Shown here piece after piece: positions 54,683 to 63,901 of a DNA stretch of 64,000 nt. The notes beneath the pieces are model-generated. The model worked only from the letters and a program-made list of their open reading frames with translations. It did not search any database and was not told the DNA's origin. Numbering within the stretch: the stretch's first letter is position 1; every line of letters starts with the position of its first letter. The position numbers and the translations under genes were made by a program. The DNA lies in assembly GCF_002575655.3 (NCBI RefSeq), contig NC_053035.3, positions 376,627,792 through 376,691,791 on the forward strand, written 5' to 3'. Source of the DNA: Aegilops tauschii subsp. strangulata (Eukaryota > Streptophyta > Magnoliopsida > Poales > Poaceae).

Positions 54683-54700
54683 TCCCCGGCAACGGCGCTA
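54683..54700 (-). promoter_or_regulatory. Primer binding site (tRNA-Asp), G4
   Basis: Sense strand TAGCGCCGTTGCCGGGGA, matching the tRNA-Asp 3' end except at the second base. It has an 11-nt spacer to the LTR at 54712. Confidence 0.75.
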
Positions 54701-54711
54701 GAAATCCTTCT

Positions 54712-56299
54712 TGCTACCTCTTGAGCAATGCGTTGGTTTTCCCTTGAAGAGGAAAGGGTGATGCAGCAAAGTAGCATAAGTATTTCCCTCAGTTTTTGAG
54801 AACCAAGGTATCAATCCAGTAGGAGGCTACGCGCGAGTCCCTCGTACCTACACAAAACAAATAACTCCTCGCAACCAACGCGATAAGGGGTTGTCAATCC
54901 CTTCACGGTCACTTACGAGAGTGAGATCTGATAGATATGATAGGATAATATTTTTGGTATTTTTGTGATAGAGATGCAAAGTAAAAATAAAAGCAAAGTA
55001 AAAAGCAAAGGAAATAACTAAGTGTTGGAAGATTAATATGATGAAGATATACCCGGGGGCCATAGATTTCACTAGTGGCTTCTCTCAAGAGCATAAGTAT
55101 TTTACGGTGGGTGAACGAATTACTGTTGAGCAATTGACAGAATAGAGCATAGTTATGAGAATATCTAGGTATGATCATGTATATAGGCATCACGTCCGAG
55201 ACAAGTAGACCGACTCATGCCTGCATCTACTACTATTACTCCACTCATCGACCGCTATCCAGCATGCATCTAGAGTATCAAGTTCATGAAAACAGAGTAA
55301 CGCCTTAAGCAAGATGACATGATGTAGAGGGATAAATTCATACAATATGATAAAAACCCCATCTTGTTATCCTCGATGGCAACAATACAATACGTGCCTT
55401 GCTGCCCCTACTGTCACTGGGAAAGGACACCGCAAGATTGAACCCAAAGCTAAGCACTTCTCCCATTGCAAGAAAGATCAATCTAGTAGGCCAAACCAAA
55501 CTGATAATTCGAAGAGACTTGCAAAGATAACCAATCATACATAAAAGAATTCAGAGAAGATTCAAATATTGTTCATAGATAATCTTGATCATAAACCCAC
55601 AATTCATCGGTCTCAACAAACACACCGCAAAAAGAAGATTACATTAAATAGATCTCCACGAGAGAGGGGGAGAACATTGTATTGAGATCCAAAAAGAGAG
55701 AATAAGCCATCTAGCTACTAACTATGGACCAGAAGGTCTGAGGTAAACTACTCACACTTCATCGGAGAGGCTATGGTGATGATGTAGAAGCCCTCCGTGA
55801 TGGATGTCCCTTCCGTCGGAGCTCCGGAACAGGCCCCAAGATGGGATCTCGTGGGTACAGAAGGTTGCGGCGGTGGAATTAGGTTTTTGGCTCCGTATCT
55901 GATCGTTTGGGGGTACGTAGGTATATATAGGAGGAAGAAGTACGTCGGTGGAGCAACATGGGGCCCATGAGGGTGGAGGGCGCGCCCTAGGGGGGTAGGT
56001 GCGCCCCCTACCTCGTGGCTTCCTCGAAGCTTCCTTGACTTAGGGTCCAAGTCTCCTGGATCATGTTCGTTCCAAAAATCACGTTCCCGAAGGTTTCATT
56101 CCGTTTGGACTCCGTTTGATATTCTTTTTCTGCGAAACTCTGAAATAGGCAAAAAACAGCAATTCTGGGCTGGGCCTCCGGTTAATAGATTAGTCCCAAA
56201 AAAAATATAAAAGTGAATAATAAAGCCCAATATTGTCCAAAACAGTAGATAATATAGCATGGAGCAATCAAAAATTATAGATACGTTGGAGACGTATCA
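54712..56299 (-). repeat. G4 5' LTR
   Basis: TGCTACCTCTTGAGC to GGAGACGTATCA. The promoter TATATATA lies at 55922-55929. Confidence 0.9.
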
Positions 56300-58008
56300 A
56301 TGCCCAATATATAAGCAGCTTCACCGAGGTCTTCCATTGAAAAATTCTTATTCAAGTATCCTATTATGCTATCCAGAAATTCTATATCATCTCCTATCAA
56401 CAATATGTCATCCATATATAATATTAGAAATGCTACAGAGCTCCCACTCACTTTCTTGTAAATACAGGCTTCAGAATAAGTCTGTATAAAACCATATGCT
56501 TTGGTTACCTCATCAAAGCGTATATTCCAACTCCGAGATGCTTGCACTAGTCCATAGATGGATCGCTGGAGCTTGCACACTTTGTTAGCACCTTTATGAT
56601 TGACAAAACCTTCTGGTTGCATCATATACAACTCTTCTTTAAGAAGTCCATTAAGGAATGCAGTTTTGACGTCCATTTGCCAAATTTCATAATTATAAAA
56701 TGCGGCAATTGCTTACATGATTCGGAAAAGCTTAAGCATCGCTATGGGTGAGAAAGTCTCATTGTAGTCAACTCCTTGAACTTGTCGAAAACCTTTCGCG
56801 ACAAGTCGAGCTTTGTAGATAGTAACATTACCATCAGCGTTAGTCTTCTTCTTGAAGATACATTTATTCTCAATGGCTTGCCGATTATCGGGCAAGTCCA
56901 CGAAAGTCCACACTTTGTTCTCATACATGGATCCTATCTCAGATTTCATGGCCTCAAGCCATTTATCGGAATCTAGGCTCATCATAGCTTCTTCATAGCT
57001 CGTAGGTCCGACGTGGTCTAATAACATGACTTCCTGGACAGGACTACCGTACCACTCTAGTGCGGAACGTGCTCTGTTTGACCTACGAGGTCCAGTAGTA
57101 ACTTGATCTGAAGTTTCATGATCATCATCATTAGCTTCCTCTCTAGTTGGTGTAGGCATCACGGGAACGAATTTCTCTAATGTGCTCCTTTCCCATTCGA
57201 GAGAAGGTACAATTACCTCATCAAGTTCTACTTTCCTCCCACTCACTTCTTTCAAGAGAAACTCCTTCCCTAGAAAGGTTCCATTCTTGGCAACAAAGAT
57301 CTTGCCTTCGGATCTGTGGTAGAAGGTGTACCCAATTGTTTCCTTAGGGTATCCTATGAAGACGCACTTCTCCGATTTGGGTTCGAGCTTATCAGGCTGA
57401 AGCCTTTTGACATAAGTGTCGCAACCCCAAACTTTAAGAAACAACAGCTTAGGTTTCTTGCCAGACCATAGTTCATACGGTGTTGTCTCAACGGATTTAG
57501 ACGGTGCCATATTTCACGTGAATGCGGCTGTCTCTAATGCATAAATCCAAAACGATAGTGGTAAATCGGTAAGAGACATCATAGAACACACCATATCCAA
57601 TAAAGTACGGTTACGACATTCGGACACACCATTACACTGTGGTGTTCCAGGTGGCGTGAGTTGTGAAACAATTCCACATTGTTTTAAATGAAGGCCAAAC
57701 TCGTAACTCAAATATTCGCCTCCGCGATCAGATTGTAGAAACTTTATTTTCTTGGTATGATGATTCTCCACTCCACTCTGAAATTCTTTGAACTTTTCAA
57801 ATGTTCCAAACTTGTGTTTCATCAAGTAGATATACCCAAACCTACTCAAATCATCTGTGAAGGTCAGAAAATAACGATACCCGCCGCATGCTTCTACACT
57901 CATCGGACCGGATACATCGGTATGTATTATTTCTAGTAAGTCATTAGCTCGCTCCATTGTTCTGGAGAACGGAGTTTAGTCATCTTGCCCATGAGGCATG
58001 CTTCACAA
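56300..58008 (-). pseudogene. C1 integrase and reverse transcriptase
   Basis: Three frames continue the C1 pol. At 57514-57957 is the integrase core with HTDVSGPMSVEACGG, FLQSDRGGEYLSYEFG and NGVSECRNRTLLDM, so all three DDE acids are visible. At 56713-57510 are the integrase C-terminus and RT start (WGCDTYVKRLQPDK, SEKCVFIGYPKET). At 56305-56676 is RT with MDVKTAFLNGLLKEELYMM and the catalytic motif YMDD. Breaks near 57511 and 56700 separate them. The text joins across G4 to 49577 (LGEAAYILGI / IKIYRDRSRR). The 58008 end is the CACTA insertion point, inside the EPCLMGK region of the integrase zinc finger. Confidence 0.85.
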
Positions 58009-58220
58009 CACTACAAAAAAGACACTTCCGTGGTGATACGTGTTTGTCACAATAGGTCACGTTTTCTGTCATGCATGTACATCCATGACAATTTTATGAC
58101 AGAATCAAGATAGTCATACCTGTGCTGTCGTAGAAGTGTTCCATGACATTACCAAAATTATCATCACGGAAGTGTCCACTTCCATGACGATAAATCGCGT
58201 GTCATGGAAGTGCTTTCGTC
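58009..58220. repeat. CACTA terminal inverted repeat and first subterminal motifs
   Basis: The terminus CACTACAAAAAA is followed by several inverted and direct copies of CATGACA/TGTCATG and CACTTCCATGAC/GTGATGAT-like words within 200 bp, the usual binding-site layout for transposase at CACTA ends. Confidence 0.7.
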
Positions 58221-58539
58221 AAGGGTGACCAACTCGTGGCATCCACCATAACAGGCCGCCGTTAAGCTATCGGGTCCGGTTTTGGATCCGATAACCCGCT
58301 AACAGCCCGAACCAATGAGGATTTTCCACATGTAAAATTCTCATTGGCCGGAGGAAATACGTGTTGGCTCACCGTTGGGACAGATGTCATCCATTCATTG
58401 GACGGGAGGCACCTATGATACGTTGACACATGGCATGGACCAACAGAGGCCCATTCCGGTGAAAAGGCCGGCCCGTTTGACTTGGTCAAAAGGTAACGGG
58501 CCGGGCCACGGAAAGCCTGTTAATGGCCTATTCGTATAT

Positions 58540-59230
58540 AGCCCATTTACGGCCCGCTAACTCACGACCCGTTACGGCCTACGGAATTAAGCCCGGTAGC
58601 TTCATCTGGGCCGTCCAATATGATTCTAGCCCGTTGTAACTTCCGGCCCATGTATGGCCCATGATGTCTTTCGGCCCATACGAGGCCATTTGTAACTCTT
58701 GGCCCATTAACGGCCCGTGGTGAATTTGGCCTGCAATGAACAGTGTACCCCTTTATACCCATTAACGGCCCATTATTCCATTTGGCCATTTCCAACCCGT
58801 GTTATCTTTTGGCCTTCTCAGGGCCCATTTATTCTTGGGCTAATTTCCAGCATTCGGTTACTTACGGCCCGTTGTTGGCCTTTTCTGCTTGTGGGCCAAA
58901 TTCAGCCCGCGGTTACAATCGGCCCGTTTGCAGCTTGTTAATCCTTGGGCCGTTTTCATACCGTCATCAAATACGGGCGATTAACGACGGCCCGTTATTG
59001 TCGGCCCATGAACGGACGATTCCAAATCTAGCCCGTTTACGGCCCATAATGTGGTCTATTATTGGCCCATGTTTGGCCTATCCATCATACGGCACGTAGA
59101 AGACCCATTGATGCTACGACCCATAGAAGGCCCATTGATGCTACATCCCTTAGAAGGCCCATTGTTTCTACAGCCCGTACGAGGCCCATGGTAACTACAG
59201 TAAATATGTAGCCCATGGTTATTGTGGCCT
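58540..59230. repeat. CACTA subterminal array of GGCCCGTT / GGCCCATT words
   Basis: About 20 copies of CGGCCCGTTA, CGGCCCATT or AGGCCCATTG occur at spacings of 20-50 bp. They create open frames such as 58743-59099 that are not genes. These words are probable transposase-accessory protein binding sites (inference from En/Spm biology). Confidence 0.65.
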
Positions 59231-59510
59231 AGTTTTAAAAAATAGGTTATTGCGACCACTAGCAAACTGCGGAAAAAGAACTGCACTGACTACAAGCAAA
59301 CAAATAAACAAGACAACAAGGAAATCAATAAGCAAGCAACTTATGCTAGGCTATTACACATATTACATCCACTGGGCATCAAAGTTCGCCACCAGTGCAA
59401 ATATAGGGAACAAAGCAGCATATCATATACACTGGTTGTCAAAGTTGGTGACCAGTGCAAATAAACGCTGCAGCAAAACAAGTCCAGAATTGAAACCACT
59501 TCAGAAGATC

Positions 59511-60772
59511 TCAAGAAACAATATCCTGGGTACCCATAATGCTGGCAAGATGCTTAGCAAGCTTATTAACTTTCTCTTGTTTGGCGCTTAAATCTTCCAG
59601 TGCTTGCTGTTGCACCAGAAAGTATGCATCTGAATTCTGCAGGGACTTCCTCAGTCCTTCAGCTTCCTATCGCAGCACATCTGATCGATGTCTTTCAACT
59701 TGAAGTTGAGACTCAAGAAGACGAACTGATTCAGGCAGCGAGTTCGAAGAGCTTGTGCCAGCAGTAATGACCCGTAACTCGAACACTACATCAAGACATG
59801 ACTTTTGGGTTCTCTCACTGTCGTCAAGATAGTTTTTATCAGCTTTCTTGGAGACCAACAGGGATGTATCACTATCTTGAACCTTATCTGCATTACTTCC
59901 TTTACCATTGCATAACGGGGTACTGTTCTCCAATATTTTGTCCGCATTCTAAAAGAGAAACAAGCAGACACATCACAGTTTTACCATGTTGTATATGAAA
60001 CTCATTTTGGTAAATCAGTCAGTAGTAAAGTGGACATGATAACAACATGAAACAAACATATATCTATGTACCATGGTCACTTTATGGTCTATATCATTCT
60101 AGTTTTTGTTGCCAAATCAAGAGAGACACAGTTCAAATAATATTTGTTCAAGACAAAGCAGAATAGACATAATATAAGTGTGGAAACTATAGAGCAATAA
60201 CAACACTTGTAATGTGCATGACATGAGAACATAACTGTTTATTCAATTGAAACTGAAATCAACATAGAGCAAGTTACAATAGCAAACCAGTTAAAGAAAC
60301 GGGTTTAAAACATACCTGTTGCACCATTGGAGTTTCAATTCCATCCTTCAAATTTGAAAATAGTTGGTATGAGTAAATACAGTGATGCAAGAGCAAAGGA
60401 GTATGAACCATAGCTACAGAACCTGACCTGAGAACAATTCTTCTTCTCCTTTAGGCGTTGAGTTGGGATTCGGAGTGGTGGTCCTCGTGCTTTGGGCACT
60501 ACAGTTCCCTTACTAACTGATCGTGTTTGGGTGCTCTGTGGTGGAGACGGTGTTGTGTCAACTGGAGCTGGGTTACTATCTGCTGGGGTTGGGGTTAGAA
60601 GGGGTGTAGATGGTTCTCTGTCCAACTGGGTAGGGGTACAATCTGCGAGAGTCTGGGTTATGTGTGATGGGGATGGTTCTTGGGCAAGTACAACTGTGGT
60701 TCTATCTGCATCAACTGGTAGCACTATCTTTTCTGAAGACCGTGTTGTTACTCCCTTAGATACTGCCATCAC
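59511..60772 (-). CDS. CACTA-borne gene, last three exons (accessory transposase-like coiled-coil protein, with a stop)
   Basis: Three exons are all in phase 0. Exon a, about 60772-60428 (VSKGVTTRSSEKIVLPVDAD, then Pro/Thr/Ser-rich, ending RLKEKKNCSQ), has donor CAG|GTCAGG. Exon b, 60345-60316, is a 30-nt micro-exon (DGIETPMVQQ) with donor CAG|GTATG. Exon c, 59948-59511, follows acceptor CTTTTAG and reads NADKILENSTPLCNGKGSN to a helical C-terminus (LQNSDAYFLVQQQALEDLSA ... KLAKHLASI). Exon c has an in-frame TAG at 59667-59669 after RSDVLR, with the frame open again to the TGA at 59511. A basic/PST-rich N-part plus a C-terminal coiled coil suggests a TNPA-like DNA-binding partner of the transposase. 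No DDE domain is seen. The first ATG of this piece is 60769, but upstream exons probably exist. Confidence 0.55.
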
Positions 60773-60799
60773 CCTCTATTCAAATGGCCGATAAACAAG

Positions 60800-61330
60800 A
60801 AAAGTAATTGAATGTACAGACATTGTATGATAAGACAGGTGCAATGGATAGTGGGGAATAAAAGAGGGCATGAAATAATTCACATTTATGTTGTCTAACC
60901 AAACAGGATAGCATGACACAATTTCACATATATGATGGCTAACTAAACAGGATAGCATGACACAATTTCACATTATGATGGCTAACTAAAAAACATGGAA
61001 AGACATAGTTCAAAATATGATGACTATGTAAACAGGATGACATGATATAACTATATAATGTGTTTATTAAATAGGTTGGCATGCCATAATTCACATACAT
61101 GCCACCTATGGAAACATGATAGCATGATATAACTCACAGATAGAATGACATAATTCAAAATATGATGACTGTAAACACTAAACAGGATGACATGATATAA
61201 CTATATGATGTCTTTATTAAATGGGTTTCCATGCCATAATTCAGATAGATGCTGTGTATGTAAACATGATGGCATGATATAATTCAAATATATGATTTAT
61301 ATAGTAAGCAAGTAAGCAGATGGCAATCCA
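60800..61330. repeat. Intronic tandem repeat, about 44-bp unit, block 1
   Basis: The unit AAACAGGATAGCATGACACA + ATTTCACATATATGATGGCT + AACT recurs with decreasing similarity along the block, clearest at 60900-60990. Similar words recur in blocks 2 and 3 (61620-61800, 62100-62330). Confidence 0.65.
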
Positions 61331-61384
61331 CATATGATGTAAAAACTAAGCAATGCAAGACTACATGCATGACATGGGTAATAT

Positions 61385-61560
61385 AACCCTGCCAAGTTTG
61401 AGCATAGACCTCAGGGGGGGAAATAGGACTGGTCATCAGTCTCTGAATCCTCCTCTGAGGAGCTCTCTGTAACCAGCAAGATGTCTGCTTCAGCAGGTAG
61501 CATTGTCTGCTCTGATTACCTTGTTTTCACTCCAGATACTTCCATCACCGCTTCAAATGG
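61385..61560 (-). pseudogene. Duplicated exon copy A of the CACTA gene
   Basis: The minus strand reads PFEAVMEVSGVKTR, a TAA, then SEQTMLPAEADILLVTESSS and EEDSETDDQSYFPP. It is homologous to the start of exon a at 60772 (VMAVSKGVTTRSSEK...LPVDAD). The TAA and a C-run just before EVYAQTW-like sequence break the frame. It follows a possible acceptor TGCATCAG. Confidence 0.5.
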
Positions 61561-61619
61561 CTGATGCACAGGAAGAGTAGTTGGATATACAAAAGTTGTC
61601 GACAAATGGAACACGTAAT

Positions 61620-61860
61620 ACAAAAAACATGATAGCATGATATAATTCACATACATGATGATTGGCTAAACAACATGGCATTGGATAATTCACATATATA
61701 ATGCCTTTGCAACAAGATAGCATTGCATAATTCACATATATAATGTCTTGCAACAAGATGGCAAATGCATAATTCACATATATGGTAATTAGACACTAAA
61801 CAGGTGGCATTCACACAAAGCATGTCTAAACTAATCAAATGACATAGCAATGCAAGACAC
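61620..61860. repeat. Intronic tandem repeat, block 2
   Basis: Copies of CATTGCATAATTCACATATATAATGYCTTGCAACAAGATGGCA-like units, the same family as block 1. Confidence 0.55.
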
Positions 61861-61869
61861 CATACGCAC

Positions 61870-62055
61870 AATATGAGCAACATAACCCTGCCAAGTTAGA
61901 GCATACACCTTGGGGGGGATAGGACTGGTCATCTGTCTCCGAATCCTCCTCTGAGGAACTATCCGAACCAGCGAGATATGCGCTTCGTCAGATAGCATAG
62001 TCTGCTCTGAAGACCTTCTTTTCACTCCAGAATTTTCCATCACCGTGTCAAATGG
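61870..62055 (-). pseudogene. Duplicated exon copy B of the CACTA gene
   Basis: The minus strand reads PFDTVMENSGVKRRSSEQTM, LSDEAH, then a shifted frame in which SSSEEDSETDDQS can be read, and finally PPKVYALTWQGYV. The same exon as copy A, with a frameshift in place of the stop. Confidence 0.5.
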
Positions 62056-62099
62056 CCGATGCAATCGAAGAGTAGTTGAATGTACTAACATTGTTGACA

Positions 62100-62330
62100 A
62101 ATGTAATACGTAATGAAAAAAAGGATGGCCTAATATAATTCACATATAAGATGACTGGGTAAGCAGGATGGCATTGCAAAATTCACATATATGATGCCTG
62201 GCTAAACAAGATGGCGTTGCATAATTCACATAAACGATGAATAAACTAAACAGATGGCATTCACATAAAGCATGTCTAAACTAAGTAGATGACATATTTG
62301 ATGTATAAAGTAAGCAATGCAAGGCACCAT
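62100..62330. repeat. Intronic tandem repeat, block 3
   Basis: Units such as ATTCACATATATGATGCCTGGCTAAACAAGATGGC, alternating with short spacers; the same family as blocks 1 and 2. Confidence 0.55.
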
Positions 62331-62334
62331 ATGC

Positions 62335-62530
62335 ATGATATAACCAACATCAGCATGCCAAGTTAGAGCGAAGACCTCATGGGGTAAATATGTGTGGTCT
62401 TCTCCTTCTGAATCCCCCTCAGAATAGATATCTTCCTCTCGATTACAATTCAAAATGGGTGGAGGGGGGATGCCTTTGTGCCTACCATTGAGCGACGTCT
62501 GCATGAATTTTATTGCCACGCAAGGCTCGT
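62335..62530 (-). pseudogene. Diverged exon copy C of the CACTA gene
   Basis: The minus strand contains EEDIYSEGDSEGEDHTYLP and HEVFALTWHADVGYI, which parallels SEEDSETDDQSY...VYALTWQGYV of copies A and B. The upstream part is different (QTSLNGRHKGIPPPPIL). It could be the original rather than a copy. Confidence 0.42.
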
Positions 62531-62900
62531 CTCTTTTGCTCTACATGTTCAGTTCCATTGTGTACAATAACTGACATGCATAGGAATAAAACATAGTGAG
62601 ATTACGTAAGGAGTGCATGCAGAAATCCAGAGTGATGGTAGCAACATGTGGATAGACCCAAAACCAATGATAGCAGGCAGATAATGGCTTCAATTAAAAA
62701 ATACAGATAATGGCTTCTTTACTGTTTGTTTCCCACCCAACATGAAACTCATAGTAGACACCAGAGATTAACCAGATAGTAGATAGATACTATTGATTGC
62801 GGACCCAATATGTACCCCACAACCATTTAAAAACTCAAGTTTGACCATTAGTTTGGAGCTGACTCAGAGTCTAATCGGTGAACAGGACGATAAAGTAGCA
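62531..62900. other. No gene seen; probable intron of the CACTA gene
   Basis: Unassigned sequence between the exon copies and the candidate first exon. No repeat or coding signature. Confidence 0.35.
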
Positions 62901-62934
62901 TGTAATATTAAGCGATGCATAACATAAGCAGAAA

Positions 62935-63015
62935 CGAAAGAGTGCGACCTCTCTTGCAGACCCGTGTAGTCCTCGAGGTCATCTGCTCGGTTGATGATGG
63001 TAATGCAGTTGTCAT
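62935..63015 (-). CDS. Candidate first exon of the CACTA gene
   Basis: ATG 63015 reads MTTALPSSTEQMTSRTTRVC, followed by KRG and a possible donor AGAG|GTCGCA. The basic Ser/Thr-rich start fits a nuclear DNA-binding protein, and its distance and strand fit the downstream exons. The open frame also extends upstream of this ATG. The joining to later exons cannot be shown. Confidence 0.3.
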
Positions 63016-63192
63016 GGCTGCCAGCGCTGGGGAAGAAGATCTGAGGCGGCGAAAGACAGTCTGGAGGCCGGATCCCTGCTGTGCTGGACCCTTCTGTCGT
63101 TGGAGCAGCTGAGCTGGGGTGGACGACGGCGCAGCAGGAGCGGGACAAACCACACAAGGTTTTCTTTGACAACTATCTGTAAGAGAAGTAAT

Positions 63193-63620
63193 TCTGTAAG
63201 GGCTCGTTTGAATTGGAGGATTCTAACAACGCAGGGATAGGAAATACACAGTAATAGGATAGGAATGCACGTGCAAAACAGAGAATTTAAAAACACATGA
63301 TTTCTGCCAATCTGGGTGTTTGGTTCACAAGAATTGGAAGATCACAGGATGCAAAGAAGCATGGTGAGATTAAGTCAAACCACAAGAAAATGTACGGTTA
63401 TAATGCTATTATGCTACTATCTCTTAGTCTTGTGCTACATGAATAGGAATTTGAAAAGGAGGACAAGTGGATATTAAAATTCCTACGGTTTTTCTTTCAA
63501 GGAGACACTAAAGTAACAAATCCTACAGTTTTCCTTTGCCCCATTCCTTTGAACCAAATGCATGAATAGTAGTACCATAGGAAACTTTCCAATTCCTATG
63601 TTTTTCCTTCACTTTTCCTT
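63193..63620. repeat. Possible MITE-like element
   Basis: AGGGCTCGTTTGAATTGGAG at about 63198 and CATTCCTTTGAACCAAATGC at about 63541 are loosely inverted, as in small hAT or Harbinger-type MITEs of grasses. Internal repeats of GGAATTGGAA/TTCCAATTCC are present. Ends and duplication are not resolved. Confidence 0.3.
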
Positions 63621-63901
63621 TCAAGCACTGGCGATTCTAGCAGGCAGGCTTGAGCAAGGAAAAGCCTACACTCGAAAAATGTTTTTGTGCTACTTCTACT
63701 ACTTTGGACCCAAGCCACTGCCCTACTAGCTCAAATCCTAGGCCCATCGACAAATGCACAGCTCAAACGCGCAGAGATAAATAATGATGGAGTTAAAGAG
63801 AGTCCATCACGGATAGCTAAGTTGCCTGGTACATCACTGCTTGTCATATAGTAGGAGAAACTAATCGTATTTCACGTTACTGCGTTTGCTCAGTGGACAA
63901 T
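63621..63901. other. No gene or known repeat seen
   Basis: About 280 bp with no recognised feature. ACAAT at 63897-63901 would be the target duplication of the LTR that follows. Confidence 0.35.

Larger units (their letters stand above)
49578..56299 (-). mobile_element. G4: Athila-lineage retrotransposon with truncated gag only
   Basis: G4 is inserted in C1 pol with the perfect duplication ATGCC (49573-49577 and 56300-56304). The 3' LTR is 49578-51167 (1,590 bp, ending GTATTA) and the 5' LTR 54712-56299 (1,588 bp). The internal domain is only 3,544 bp. It has the tRNA-Asp primer site at 54683-54700, one short gag frame (53976-54521) and about 2.8 kb of non-coding DNA with the shared cis-motifs. 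It is a gag-only terminal-repeat retrotransposon, closest to G3 and G1 in LTR sequence. Confidence 0.9.
6358..58008 (-). mobile_element. C1: Angela-lineage Copia retrotransposon, oldest host of the nest (5' part missing)
   Basis: C1 is a minus-strand Copia element cut into four pieces by later insertions. Its 3' LTR is 6358-7217 + 39164-39174 + 47931-48830. In element orientation the LTR starts TGAAGGAAATATGCC and ends ...CCCAACA. The internal domain is 48831-49577 + 56305-58008 and holds RNase H, RT and integrase remnants in the expected order. The pieces read across each insertion: for example GATCTTGATGCC at the left of G4 continues as CAATATATAAGC at its right, as in C3. The CACTA transposon interrupts C1 at 58008 within the GAG-pre-integrase segment, so the gag end and 5' LTR lie beyond the window or are lost. 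The element is more diverged than C2 and C3, consistent with the greatest age. Confidence 0.8.

Noticed and set aside
58743..59286. Open frames rich in repeated words
   Set aside because: They are produced by the GGCCCGTT array at the CACTA end.
60800..62330. Regularly spaced repeats resembling a CRISPR array
   Set aside because: The units are degenerate, contiguous and lie in introns of a eukaryotic transposon; there are no unique spacers of constant length or cas genes, and the DNA is plant.
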